From the NCBI GenBank assembly GCA_023412275.1, contig JAEYNY010000091.1, positions 1 to 32,612 of the forward strand: 32,612 nt of DNA, given 5' to 3'. Below the pieces are notes generated by a model that was not told where the DNA came from, made no database searches, and saw only the letters and a program-made list of their open reading frames with translations. The translations under genes were made by a program, and so were the position numbers. This DNA comes from Bacillota bacterium. Its GTDB lineage: Bacteria; Bacillota; Clostridia; Acetivibrionales; DSM-1351. Positions 7,751 to 15,281 of this stretch are shown in pieces. Positions within the stretch are counted from its first letter, which is position 1; every line of letters begins with the position of its first letter.

Positions 7751-8309
7751 TAAGAATGAAATGAGGAAGAAATACATTTCCTTTAGAGATAATATAAGTT
7801 TAGATAGTTTACAAGAAAAATCAAAGCTTATAGCTAAGAAATTAAATGGGCTAGACTGTGTTAGGGGTGCGGAAACCTTGATGTGTTATGTAAGCTTTGG
7901 GAGCGAGGTTTATACTCACGATATTATTAATACCTGGCTTTCTCAAGGTAAACAGGTGTGTGTTCCTCGTGTTGTTAAAACTAAGGGAAAATCTATGGAG
8001 GCAGTAAAAATAAATAGTCTCGAAGAACTTGAACCGGGAACTTATGGTGTATTAGAGCCCAATGCCGGAGAAAACAATATAATCAGTCCTGATTTAATCG
8101 ATGTTGTGATTGTACCGGGATGTGCATTTGATTTACATAGAAACCGTATGGGATATGGTGCCGGTTATTATGACAGGTTTCTGAAATTAATATCAAGCAA
8201 CTGCTTAAAAATAGGGGTTGCTTTTGATTTTCAGATAATGGATGAAATACCCTGCGATGAACACGATATCCCCATGGACATTATTATTACAGAAACAAGA
8301 AATATCTAA
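7743..8309 (+). CDS. 5-formyltetrahydrofolate cyclo-ligase
   Basis: ATP-dependent cytoplasmic enzyme (5,10-methenyltetrahydrofolate synthetase, also called ygfA or fau in other bacteria) that turns 5-formyl-THF into 5,10-methenyl-THF and so returns folate to one-carbon metabolism. The N-terminal MRKKYISFRDNIS, the central VIVPGCAFD and the signature RMGYGAGYYDRFL are diagnostic, and 188 residues is the usual length. The start is taken as TTG 7743, 11 bp after GGAGGGG (7725-7731); ATG 7761 is possible but lies 29 bp from any ribosome site. It is coupled to the upstream membrane protein by an 8-bp overlap. A folate enzyme near a SAM-salvage pair fits one-carbon metabolism, though an operon is not proven. 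Confidence 0.9.
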   Translation: MCNKNEMRKKYISFRDNISLDSLQEKSKLIAKKLNGLDCVRGAETLMCYVSFGSEVYTHDIINTWLSQGKQVCVPRVVKTKGKSMEAVKINSLEELEPGTYGVLEPNAGENNIISPDLIDVVIVPGCAFDLHRNRMGYGAGYYDRFLKLISSNCLKIGVAFDFQIMDEIPCDEHDIPMDIIITETRNI

Positions 8310-8330
8310 TTTAAAGTTTTTGAAATTTTG

Positions 8331-8386
8331 GGCATAACACAGAAGTTGTACCTGTTAAAGGTTACTTCAGATTGTTGTGCCTTTTT
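8331..8386 (+). terminator. Long hairpin terminator after the cyclo-ligase gene
   Basis: GGCATAACA (8331-8339) pairs with TGTTGTGCC (8373-8381) with one G-T wobble, followed by TTTTT (8382-8386). Inside the loop GAAGT pairs with ACTTC and ACCT with AGGT, so the whole segment can form one long interrupted stem. Confidence 0.75.
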
Positions 8387-8468
8387 GATTTTTAAAGGAC
8401 AAATTTTAATTTAGCCTTAGCTGAATATAAATATACTAGTATTCTAACAGGGTTAGAGGTGTATTTAT

Positions 8469-8564
8469 ATGGCAAAAGCAAAAACAAAAAAAGTTGTTAG
8501 CATATATAAAGGCAAAATTGATATTAAGGAACTTATTATAAAGTTGTTGACTCGTAATTTGTAA
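8469..8564 (+). CDS. Possible 31-residue basic small protein
   Basis: ATG 8469 opens a 31-codon frame ending in TAA at 8562-8564. AGAGGT (8455-8460) is at a suitable distance. The peptide starts MAKAKTKKVVSIYKGKIDIK and ends LIIKLLTRNL: lysine-rich with a short amphipathic C-terminal half. It is alone in a gene-poor region. Such a short frame could be chance, but the ribosome site and protein-like composition justify listing it. Confidence 0.4.
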   Translation: MAKAKTKKVVSIYKGKIDIKELIIKLLTRNL

Positions 8565-8913
8565 TATTTATGAGGTGAATATTTTTATTCATATAAAGGA
8601 GTACAGTTATTAATATTGAATTTCGTATAAGTTAATATTAAAGTATTCTTGGAAATTGAAATAATTCGTTAAGTTGGGAGGTGGGATATTTATTCTATAA
8701 TTGAAAATTTAGTACCGGTTTTTATTTTATAATCTACTAAGTTAATTTTTACTAACGATATATTTCTTTTTTATTGAATTCTACATTAACCCTTGTAAAC
8801 ACTCCTGTATTCTACCGGTATTTCCTTACTACATTGTAAAGGGGGGATGCTGAGAAACAATTTAAAAATTGAGTTTTTATAATTTTAAAAATAAAGAATA
8901 TAGGAGTTTTGTT
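8565..8913. other. AT-rich intergenic stretch before the dockerin esterase
   Basis: About 350 bp with no convincing frame, RNA gene or clean promoter. TTGAAA (8701-8706) and TATAAT (8728-8733) occur but are 21 bp apart, too far for a standard promoter. GGGGGG at 8841-8846 looks like a ribosome site but has no useful start after it. It probably holds the esterase promoter and leader. Confidence 0.5.
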
Positions 8914-10224
8914 ATGAAAAAAATTAAAATGACAAGAAAATCAGGAGCATTTCTAATTGTATTTTCAATGCTTTTTGTATTATTTTTAGCTTCCGTAGGA
9001 AGCACTAACGTTTCTGCACTTGAGCCACCGGGAGTGTATGGTGACTTCAACGATGACAGAAATGTGGACGCTTTGGATTTTATGAAATTAAAGCAATATC
9101 TCATGGACCAAAATACTACTTTCTATTATTATATGGATTTAAATGGTGATAGAGCATTGGATGCAATGGACTTTGCTATTTTGAAACAATATCTATTGGG
9201 TATAGTTAAGACCCTGCCAACTAATTCTACACCAACAAAACCGGGAGTATTGTTGGTTGGTAGATTTGATACCACTGATTCTGCAGGCCCTAAGTTTGCA
9301 TGGAGTACTTCAACTATAAAGGCAAGTTTTTCAGGAACCGGAATAAGTGCAACGATTAAATCAGCAGGGGACAACTGGTTCAATGTTATAATCGACGGGG
9401 TTGTAAAAGCACCTGTTAATGTTCCTGCTGGGTCTTCTTCTCCAATTGTTCTAGCTTCCGGTCTGGTGGATGGTGTTCACAGTGTTGAATTGGTCAGAAG
9501 AACTGAAGCTTGGATCGGGGAAACACAATTTTTAGGCTTTAATGTTACCGGAGGTGGCTTATTGCCTGCTCCTTCACCATCCACAAAAAGAATAGAATTT
9601 ATAGGTGATTCTATTACCTGCGGATACGGTAACGAAGGAACAAGCCAGTATCAGTCGTTTACCAACAAAAATGAAAATGCGTATATGGGATATGGAGCAA
9701 TAACTGCAAGACTTCTGAACGCTGACCCGATGACTGTCTGCTGGTCAGGAAAAGGGCTGGTACAAAACTATGGCGGGGATCTTAATGACTTAATGCCTGC
9801 AGTTTATTCCCGAGTACTTCCTTACAATACAACTCTCACTTGGGATACAAGCAAATGGACTCCACAGGTGGTTGTAATCAATCTGGGTACCAATGACTTT
9901 AGTACCGGTTCTATTGATAAAACAACCTTCGCGACGGCATATGCAAACTTTGTAACAAAAATAAGAGGACAGTATCCTGATGCCCATATCTATTGCGCAG
10001 TTGGGCCAATGCTGTCAGGGGATCAACTGACAAAGTGCAAGGGTGCCATAACCAGTGTTGTTGACCAGAAAAAAACTTCAGGGGATTCAAAGATTCATTT
10101 CATAGAATTTCCGGTACAGGTTGAATCAAACGGCTATGGTGAGGATTGGCATCCTAGCGTTAAAACACATGAGTTGATGGCAAACCAGCTTGCTGCAACA
10201 ATAAAAACTGATTTAGGCTGGTAA
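8914..10224 (+). CDS. Cellulosomal CE2-type acetyl esterase with N-terminal dockerin
   Basis: Secreted 436-residue enzyme, likely removing acetyl groups from xylan or glucomannan. Order: signal peptide (1-35, hydrophobic GAFLIVFSMLFVLFLASVG); two type I dockerin repeats at about 41-65 and 74-98 (GDFNDDRNVDALDFMKLKQY and MDLNGDRALDAMDFAILKQY), each with a calcium-loop Asp/Asn pattern; a linker (TNSTPTKPG); a CE2 N-terminal jelly-roll-like domain (about 112-215); an SGNH hydrolase domain with GDSITCGYG (Ser233), GTND (325-328) and DWHPS (His413). ATG 8914 is chosen because AGGAG (8902-8906) is 7 bp upstream and a standard signal peptide begins there. The dockerin would plug it into a scaffoldin cohesin. 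The N-terminal position is less common than C-terminal. It is a single gene with its own terminator. Confidence 0.88.
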   Translation: MKKIKMTRKSGAFLIVFSMLFVLFLASVGSTNVSALEPPGVYGDFNDDRNVDALDFMKLKQYLMDQNTTFYYYMDLNGDRALDAMDFAILKQYLLGIVKTLPTNSTPTKPGVLLVGRFDTTDSAGPKFAWSTSTIKASFSGTGISATIKSAGDNWFNVIIDGVVKAPVNVPAGSSSPIVLASGLVDGVHSVELVRRTEAWIGETQFLGFNVTGGGLLPAPSPSTKRIEFIGDSITCGYGNEGTSQYQSFTNKNENAYMGYGAITARLLNADPMTVCWSGKGLVQNYGGDLNDLMPAVYSRVLPYNTTLTWDTSKWTPQVVVINLGTNDFSTGSIDKTTFATAYANFVTKIRGQYPDAHIYCAVGPMLSGDQLTKCKGAITSVVDQKKTSGDSKIHFIEFPVQVESNGYGEDWHPSVKTHELMANQLAATIKTDLGW

Positions 10225-10250
10225 TTTTATTTACACCTGAATGAATTAAA

Positions 10251-10316
10251 AAGCATAATAACCTTGAAGTGAGTAGCCTGTAAGGCTTGGCATAATAAGG
10301 TATTATGCTTTTTTAT
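10251..10316 (+). terminator. Terminator after the esterase
   Basis: AAGCATAATAACCTT (10251-10265) pairs with AAGGTATTATGCTT (10297-10310) apart from one bulged base, followed by T residues to 10314. The loop region contains a smaller AGCCTG/TAAGGCT hairpin. Confidence 0.75.
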
Positions 10317-10344
10317 ATATAGTTATATTTATTTATTAAATGTA

Positions 10345-10373
10345 TTGACCGAATCGGTTTATGATGATATTCT
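10345..10373 (+). promoter_or_regulatory. Promoter of the TetR/ABC exporter operon
   Basis: TTGACC (10345-10350), 17 bp, TATTCT (10368-10373). The -35 overlaps the first palindromic operator and the second lies just after the -10, so a bound repressor would block RNA polymerase. Confidence 0.65.
10348..10358. promoter_or_regulatory. TetR operator 1
   Basis: ACCGAATCGGT is an 11-bp palindrome with a single central base. It overlaps the -35 box. Its core is the reverse complement of operator 2, and both are followed by TTTAT on the same strand. Confidence 0.65.
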
Positions 10374-10379
10374 AGTATC

Positions 10380-10392
10380 AACCGATTCGGTT
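10380..10392. promoter_or_regulatory. TetR operator 2
   Basis: AACCGATTCGGTT is a 13-bp perfect palindrome between the -10 box and the TTG start of the regulator gene. Its centre is 33 bp from that of operator 1, about three helical turns, so two dimers could bind the same face. Confidence 0.68.
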
Positions 10393-10414
10393 TATAAATT
10401 TTTGAGGTGATATT

Positions 10415-11026
10415 TTGGATAAGTTTTTAAATCTACCTGAGGACAAAAGAAACAGAATTGTTGATGCGGCTCTTAAATCATTTGGGACAAATGGCTACAA
10501 GAAAACTTCTGTCAGTGATATAGCCAAAGCTGCTGATATTTCAAAAGCCATGGTATTTCATTACTTTGGGACAAAAAAAGATTTATATCTATACTTGATA
10601 AGAATGTGTACTGACATAATTATTAATGAATTAAATAATGGCTTTGATTCTACTGTTACTGATTTCTTTGAAAGAATTAAGCAATCATCTGAACTTAAAG
10701 CTTCAGTAATGAAGAGGCATACTGATATTCCTGCTTTTCTAATCAGTGCATATTTCGAGTCTGACCCGGAAGTTAAGTCGGAAATTACATCTTTGCTTGC
10801 CATTGGAGATGATTACAGAGATAAAATCGCTTTTGATGGAATGGATACTTCAAAATTTAAAAAAGGTATTGACCCCAAGTTGGTACTGAAAATGCTTATA
10901 TGGATGGCCGAAGGTTACTCTAGTCAATTGTCTGCTTCTGCACTGGATTTAGATGTTATGTTAAAGGAATTTTTTGAATGTATGGATTTGCTCAGGAACA
11001 ATTTTTATAAGGAGGAGTATTTATGA
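10415..11026 (+). CDS. TetR-family transcriptional repressor, probably autoregulated
   Basis: 203 residues. The N-terminal helix-turn-helix (about 8-55) has the standard TetR pattern: RIVDAALKSFGTNGYKKTSV, then SDIAKAADISKAMVFHYFGTK and KDLYLYL. The rest is an all-helical ligand/dimer domain of unknown ligand. The start is TTG 10415 with GAGGTGA (10404-10410) just upstream. Its stop overlaps the ATG of the ABC ATPase by 4 bp (ATGA), so it is translationally coupled as the first gene of a four-gene operon. Twin palindromes over its promoter imply that it represses its own operon until an inducer, probably an exported compound, is bound. Confidence 0.9.
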   Translation: MDKFLNLPEDKRNRIVDAALKSFGTNGYKKTSVSDIAKAADISKAMVFHYFGTKKDLYLYLIRMCTDIIINELNNGFDSTVTDFFERIKQSSELKASVMKRHTDIPAFLISAYFESDPEVKSEITSLLAIGDDYRDKIAFDGMDTSKFKKGIDPKLVLKMLIWMAEGYSSQLSASALDLDVMLKEFFECMDLLRNNFYKEEYL

Positions 11027-11904
11027 GTGTCATTGAAATTAAGAATCTTACAAAATGTTATGGTAAAGCAAGAGGTATAAACAATATAAATCTGAGTGTA
11101 GAGCAGGGCGAAATTTTCGGTTTTATCGGTCCTAATGGAGCAGGGAAGTCAACCACTATCAGAACCCTCCTTGGCCTGATATATCCCTCTGAGGGGAGTG
11201 CAACTATTTTTGGCAAAAGCTGCACGGAACATCCTGAGGTGAGAAAAGAATTGGGATATCTTCCTTCAGAGGTTTTTTACTATGACAATATGAGGGTAAT
11301 GGACCTTTTGAAATATTCGGCCAGCTTTTACAAAAAAGATTGTACAACTAGAATTAAAGAACTTGCAGATGTAATGGATCTTGATTTAAAGAAGAAAATG
11401 GAAGATCTTTCCTTCGGAAATAAGAAAAAGGTGGGTATTGTCCAGGGACTTCTTCACGAACCAAAGTTGATTATTCTTGACGAACCTACCAGTGGACTTG
11501 ACCCTCTCATGCAGCAGAAATTCTTTGAACTTATTGCAGAGGAAAACCGTAAGGGAGCAACAGTGTTCTTTTCCTCACATATTCTCAGTGAGGTTCAGAA
11601 AATGTGCAGCAGAGTGGCTTTCATAAAGGATGGTAAGATTATCAAGCTTGAAAAGATGAGTACGTTACAGGAAAACAGTTATAAGAAGATTAGCATTGAA
11701 ACTAAAGAAATTATTCCAAAGGAAGTATTTGATATAAAGGGTGTCAGCAAATTGGAAAACAAAGGTAAAAGTGTTAATTTTATTTTTAAAGGAAATATTA
11801 ACTTGGTTATGGCAAAGATGGCTGATATTGACCTTAGAAATATTTCAATCGAAGAACCTGACCTTGAGGAAATCTTTATGCATTACTATGTAAAGGAGGA
11901 TTGA
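11023..11904 (+). CDS. ABC transporter ATP-binding protein
   Basis: 293-residue ATPase of the DRA/CcmA-type export group. Walker A is GPNGAGKST (36-44), the signature is LSFGN (129-133) instead of the textbook LSGGQ, Walker B with the catalytic Glu is LIILDEPTSGLDP (149-161), and the H-loop is SSHILSE (His186). A C-terminal extension of about 80 residues is typical of drug and bacteriocin exporters. It overlaps the TetR gene by 4 bp and is followed at once by two ABC-2 permeases, its likely membrane partners. Substrate unknown. Confidence 0.92.
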   Translation: MSVIEIKNLTKCYGKARGINNINLSVEQGEIFGFIGPNGAGKSTTIRTLLGLIYPSEGSATIFGKSCTEHPEVRKELGYLPSEVFYYDNMRVMDLLKYSASFYKKDCTTRIKELADVMDLDLKKKMEDLSFGNKKKVGIVQGLLHEPKLIILDEPTSGLDPLMQQKFFELIAEENRKGATVFFSSHILSEVQKMCSRVAFIKDGKIIKLEKMSTLQENSYKKISIETKEIIPKEVFDIKGVSKLENKGKSVNFIFKGNINLVMAKMADIDLRNISIEEPDLEEIFMHYYVKED

Positions 11905-11909
11905 TTTAT

Positions 11910-12692
11910 ATGAATATGTTTCTGCATGAGCTTAAATCCATGAGAAAGACAGCAGCTATATGGACACTCAGCCTGATAGCTTTGTCAGCGCTCTTTCTTT
12001 GCATATATCCCAGTGTAGCTGCTGATGCTGAAGAATTCAAAAAATTGCTTGCTAATTATCCTCCTGCAATAAGGTCTATGCTAGGAATAAATATAGATAA
12101 TATTGCATCCTTATTAGGCTTTTATTCCATGGTATTCTCGTTTGTTACACTTTGCGGTGCTATTCAGGGTATGAATCTTGGAATTTCTATACTTTCAAGG
12201 GAGTCCAGAGAGCGTACGGCAGATTTCCTGCTGGTTAAGCCCGTTTCCCGAAAGTCTATAGTAAGTGCAAAGCTGTTGGCTGCATTAACAACCATAGTTG
12301 CAACAAATATCGTATTTTATACGGCAACACTTCTCATAGCCAATGCTGTTAAGACGGGAGATTATAGCAATAAGTTGTTCTTTATGATAAACCTGACATT
12401 GTTCTTCCTACAGATTATTTTTATGGCCATTGGTTTGGTTGTTTCAGTATTTTTTAAAAAACTGAAATCTGTTCTTCCAATATCTCTGGGTGTGGTTTTC
12501 GGGTTTTATATGGTGGGTGCTCTGACTTCTGCGCGATATATTTCTCCTTTCAAATATTTTGATATAACCTATATCATTAATAACGCAGGTTATGAGGCTT
12601 CGTACCTTGTTACGGCTGCTGTAATAGTAGTTGCAGCCATTATTACAAGCTATATCATTTATATCAGGAAGGATATCCATGCAGTAAGTTAA
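11910..12692 (+). CDS. ABC-2-type permease, first subunit
   Basis: 260-residue integral membrane protein with about six hydrophobic segments (the first at about 15-36, with more around 70-90, 120-140 and 155-180, and two near the C-terminus). The loop SRERTADFLLVKPVSRKSIVSAKLLAA is characteristic of ABC-2 permeases that partner these ATPases; its sister gene has a closely similar loop. ATG 11910 is chosen because AAGGAGGA (11893-11900) is 9 bp upstream; TTG 11901 would abut it. It follows the ATPase by 5 bp. Confidence 0.85.
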   Translation: MNMFLHELKSMRKTAAIWTLSLIALSALFLCIYPSVAADAEEFKKLLANYPPAIRSMLGINIDNIASLLGFYSMVFSFVTLCGAIQGMNLGISILSRESRERTADFLLVKPVSRKSIVSAKLLAALTTIVATNIVFYTATLLIANAVKTGDYSNKLFFMINLTLFFLQIIFMAIGLVVSVFFKKLKSVLPISLGVVFGFYMVGALTSARYISPFKYFDITYIINNAGYEASYLVTAAVIVVAAIITSYIIYIRKDIHAVS

Positions 12693-12725
12693 CTGACAGG
12701 GATTTAGCTAAGAGGAGGCTTTATT

Positions 12726-13520
12726 ATGAATATTTTTTTAAGAGAATTGAAGGCAAACAGAAAAGCCTTGATTATATGGAGTGTTTGCATGTTCTTATTG
12801 ATACTGAGCGGTATGGGAAAATATACTGCTTATTCCTCAGGTGGGGCTGGCAGTGATGTTTTTGAAAAGATGCCGTATACCTTGAAGGCTCTATTGGGCA
12901 TGGGTTCTTTTGATGTTACAACAATCGGTGGATTTTTTGGAATGATGTTTGTATATATTGAGCTTGCGGTTGCTATACATGCAGTTTTACTTGGAAGTGG
13001 AATAATTGCTAAAGAGGAAAGGGATAAAACCACGGAATTTTTGATGGTGAAACCTGTATCCCGTACAAATGTAATTACTTCAAAGTTTTTTGCAGCTTTT
13101 GTAAATTTGGTGATTGTTAACCTGGTAAGCTTTGTATCATCGTTAATGATGGTTAATGCTTATAACAAGGGAGAGGATATTACAGGGAATATTGCAGTAT
13201 TTTTTGTGAGCATGTTTATTGTTCAGCTTGTATTTTTGTCTTTAGGCGCAGCTCTTGCTTCTGTAATGAAAAAACCAAAAGCTTCAGGGTCAGCGGCAGC
13301 AGGAATACTTATGGGAAGCTTTATTGTAGCCAAGATTACTGACTTGACAGATAAAGTAAATGTAATTAATTTTTTATCGCCATTTAAATATTTCAGTTAC
13401 AAGGATATGGTTGACGGGAAGGGTATTGACGTTACAGTAGTTGTTTTGTGTATTGTACTTGTAGCAGTTTTTGTAAGCTCGACTTATTTATTTTACAAGA
13501 ACAGAGATTTGAAAGTTTAG
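12726..13520 (+). CDS. ABC-2-type permease, second subunit
   Basis: 264 residues with about six membrane segments. It is paralogous to the preceding permease: both begin with a short amphipathic helix (FLRELKANRKALIIWS here, FLHELKSMRKTAAIWT there) and share the loop RDKTTEFLMVKPVSRTNVITSKFFAA. The pair probably forms a heterodimeric pore with the ATPase. The start at 12726 has AGAGGAGG about 8 bp upstream. It is the last gene of the TetR-controlled operon; I see no strong terminator after it. Confidence 0.85.
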   Translation: MNIFLRELKANRKALIIWSVCMFLLILSGMGKYTAYSSGGAGSDVFEKMPYTLKALLGMGSFDVTTIGGFFGMMFVYIELAVAIHAVLLGSGIIAKEERDKTTEFLMVKPVSRTNVITSKFFAAFVNLVIVNLVSFVSSLMMVNAYNKGEDITGNIAVFFVSMFIVQLVFLSLGAALASVMKKPKASGSAAAGILMGSFIVAKITDLTDKVNVINFLSPFKYFSYKDMVDGKGIDVTVVVLCIVLVAVFVSSTYLFYKNRDLKV

Positions 13521-13574
13521 AATTAGCTGTTATTTTATAGAAATATTGTACAAAAAGGAGGAATCTGTAAATAT

Positions 13575-13591
13575 TTTGTAGAATCTACAAA
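13575..13591. repeat. Inverted repeat upstream of the alpha/beta hydrolase
   Basis: TTTGTAG, three bases, CTACAAA: a perfect 7-bp inverted repeat 50 bp before the hydrolase start. With no T tract after it, an operator is more likely than a terminator. An AAGGAGG at about 13555-13561 precedes it without any start codon. Confidence 0.4.
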
Positions 13592-13640
13592 TTGAAATTA
13601 AAAATCAATGTCATAACCTAAATACGGAGGCAGAAAAATT

Positions 13641-14570
13641 ATGAATTATGAGACTGATTATAGGCAGTTTGTAGATTCAGAAGAAACGTTAAACTCAATC
13701 CAAGAAAAGGATTGGGCATTTTATGGACAATGTGGACTAGAGTATCCGTTTCTTTATGCCACACCAGATCCGAATCGTCAGGACTACTTTGCAAGGCCCT
13801 ATGGTGAAGACCCGCTGCAAAGACTTGACATTCACCACTTAAATACTCCAGAAAAAAAGAAACGACCGGTTATTTTCTATATACATGGAGGTGGCTGGAC
13901 AAATGAAGATAAAAGCAATACAAGATTTGTAGCACATGACTGGATAAAGAAAGGATATACGGTTGTTTCTATTAACTATAGATTATCACCCAATGTGACA
14001 CATCCTGTAATAATAGAAGACTGTGCTCAAGCTCTTAAATGGGTACAGGAAAACATACACGATTATGGTGGAGACCCCAATAGAATTAGTGTAGTAGGAC
14101 ATTCTGCAGGAGGACATTTGGCGGCTCTTCTTGTTACAGGAGTTAAATGGCACAAAAAATATGATATAGATATTAAAAAGGTTAAATGCTGGATACCTAT
14201 GAGTGGTATTCATGATTTTAACCTTCCGGAAAATTACATGCCCCCAATGCTGAGTGCGGCAATAATCGCAATGTTGGGGGGAGATGATAATAAAGTTGAA
14301 TGTTCACCTGTTTCACATATAACCGGGAAAGAACCTCCTTGTCTGATATTGCATGGAGGAGATGACTGGCTTGTTCCTAAGACAAATTCCATAGAATTAC
14401 ACGACAAGCTAGTCGAAAAAGGGGCCAAAGATGCAAGATTATATATTGTGAAAGGTTATGCCCACTGCAACATGATACTTGGGTTTGAAAGACCCGGACA
14501 TAAACCTGCTGAATTAATAAATGAATATCTTGATGAAATGCTTCCTACTTCAGAGGGGAAAAAGCTATAG
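13641..14570 (+). CDS. Alpha/beta hydrolase (esterase, HSL/BD-FAE-like)
   Basis: 309-residue cytoplasmic hydrolase without a signal peptide. The oxyanion motif is HGGGW (82-86), the nucleophile elbow is GHSAGGHL (Ser155), an acid candidate is in LHGGDDWLVP (Asp241/242) and the catalytic His is in GYAHCNM (His275), so the triad is complete. INYRLSP (111-117) is typical of carboxylesterases and kynurenine-formamidase-like hydrolases. The start at 13641 has GGAGG about 10 bp upstream. It is a single gene between the exporter operon and a strong terminator. The real ester substrate is unknown. Confidence 0.83.
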   Translation: MNYETDYRQFVDSEETLNSIQEKDWAFYGQCGLEYPFLYATPDPNRQDYFARPYGEDPLQRLDIHHLNTPEKKKRPVIFYIHGGGWTNEDKSNTRFVAHDWIKKGYTVVSINYRLSPNVTHPVIIEDCAQALKWVQENIHDYGGDPNRISVVGHSAGGHLAALLVTGVKWHKKYDIDIKKVKCWIPMSGIHDFNLPENYMPPMLSAAIIAMLGGDDNKVECSPVSHITGKEPPCLILHGGDDWLVPKTNSIELHDKLVEKGAKDARLYIVKGYAHCNMILGFERPGHKPAELINEYLDEMLPTSEGKKL

Positions 14571-14590
14571 TAAAAAAGAATTATTACATA

Positions 14591-14630
14591 AAAAGGCATA
14601 CTAACTGTTAATCGGTTAGTATGCCTTTTT
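14591..14630 (+). terminator. Strong terminator after the hydrolase (possibly bidirectional)
   Basis: A 15-bp perfect stem (AAAAGGCATACTAAC at 14591-14605 with its complement at 14615-14629), flanked by A on the left and T on the right. It marks the left border of the accessory island. Confidence 0.88.
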
Positions 14631-14715
14631 CATGGACAATTTTTATATTCCGAAACAACTGAATATAAATAGAATAGTATTTACACTGATTAACTTGTAA
14701 AAATGGGAGGATGCC

Positions 14716-15156
14716 ATGCTTGGATTTAACAAACCTGATATCAATTATCATATAGGTATATATGTAAGGCAAAGCAGAGATGAGAATGAGGAAAACATTG
14801 AGACTATTGAAACGCAGAAAAAGCTTCTGGCAGACTTTGTGAGAAAAAATAATTTCGGAACTATCTATAAAACTTATGTTGATGACAATGTATCTGGTGC
14901 GGGCTTTGAAAGGTACGCCCTTGAAGAATTGAAAAAAGATGTAATGGCGTGTAATGTTAATCTTGTTGTATTAAAGGACTTGTCAAGACTGGGAAGAAAC
15001 AATGCCAAAACTCTGCTTTTCCTTGACTTTCTGGAGGAATACGGAGTGCGAGTTATTACATCTGACGGAAGGTATGACAGCCTCAAGGACAATGAAACCG
15101 TGGGGATAGATACATGGTACAACGAGCAGTACATTACATCATGGATGTATTGCTGA
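14716..15156 (+). pseudogene. Truncated serine recombinase (resolvase N-terminal domain)
   Basis: 146 codons matching only the catalytic N-terminal domain of a large serine recombinase. GIYVRQSRDE (about 13-22) carries the nucleophile serine; VDDNVSGAGFER and VLKDLSRLGRNNAKT are the next conserved blocks, then VGIDTWYNE. The normal sequence should continue into the recombinase and zinc-ribbon domains, but it diverges after YNE and stops at residue 146 (an intact enzyme is usually about 500 residues). It has a ribosome site (GGGAGG, 14704-14709) and could still be translated, but it cannot be a complete integrase. It is probably a relic of the element that brought in the downstream island. Confidence 0.75.
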
Positions 15157-15205
15157 AAGTGGGGAGGGGGAAGGGTTAAGTCTGTAAAACAAAAACAGAA
15201 CATAA

Positions 15206-15242
15206 TTGAAAGAGGCTGTAAATGATGGTAATATTATATAAT
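15206..15242 (+). promoter_or_regulatory. Possible promoter of the kelch/RHS operon
   Basis: TTGAAA (15206-15211) with TAATAT 17 bp on (15229-15234); a better TATAAT at 15237-15242 has no good -35. Either would start transcription 30-40 bp before the kelch gene. Confidence 0.4.
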
Positions 15243-15281
15243 CCATCGTTTGACAAAATTCAATAAAAAAGGAGATTATGT

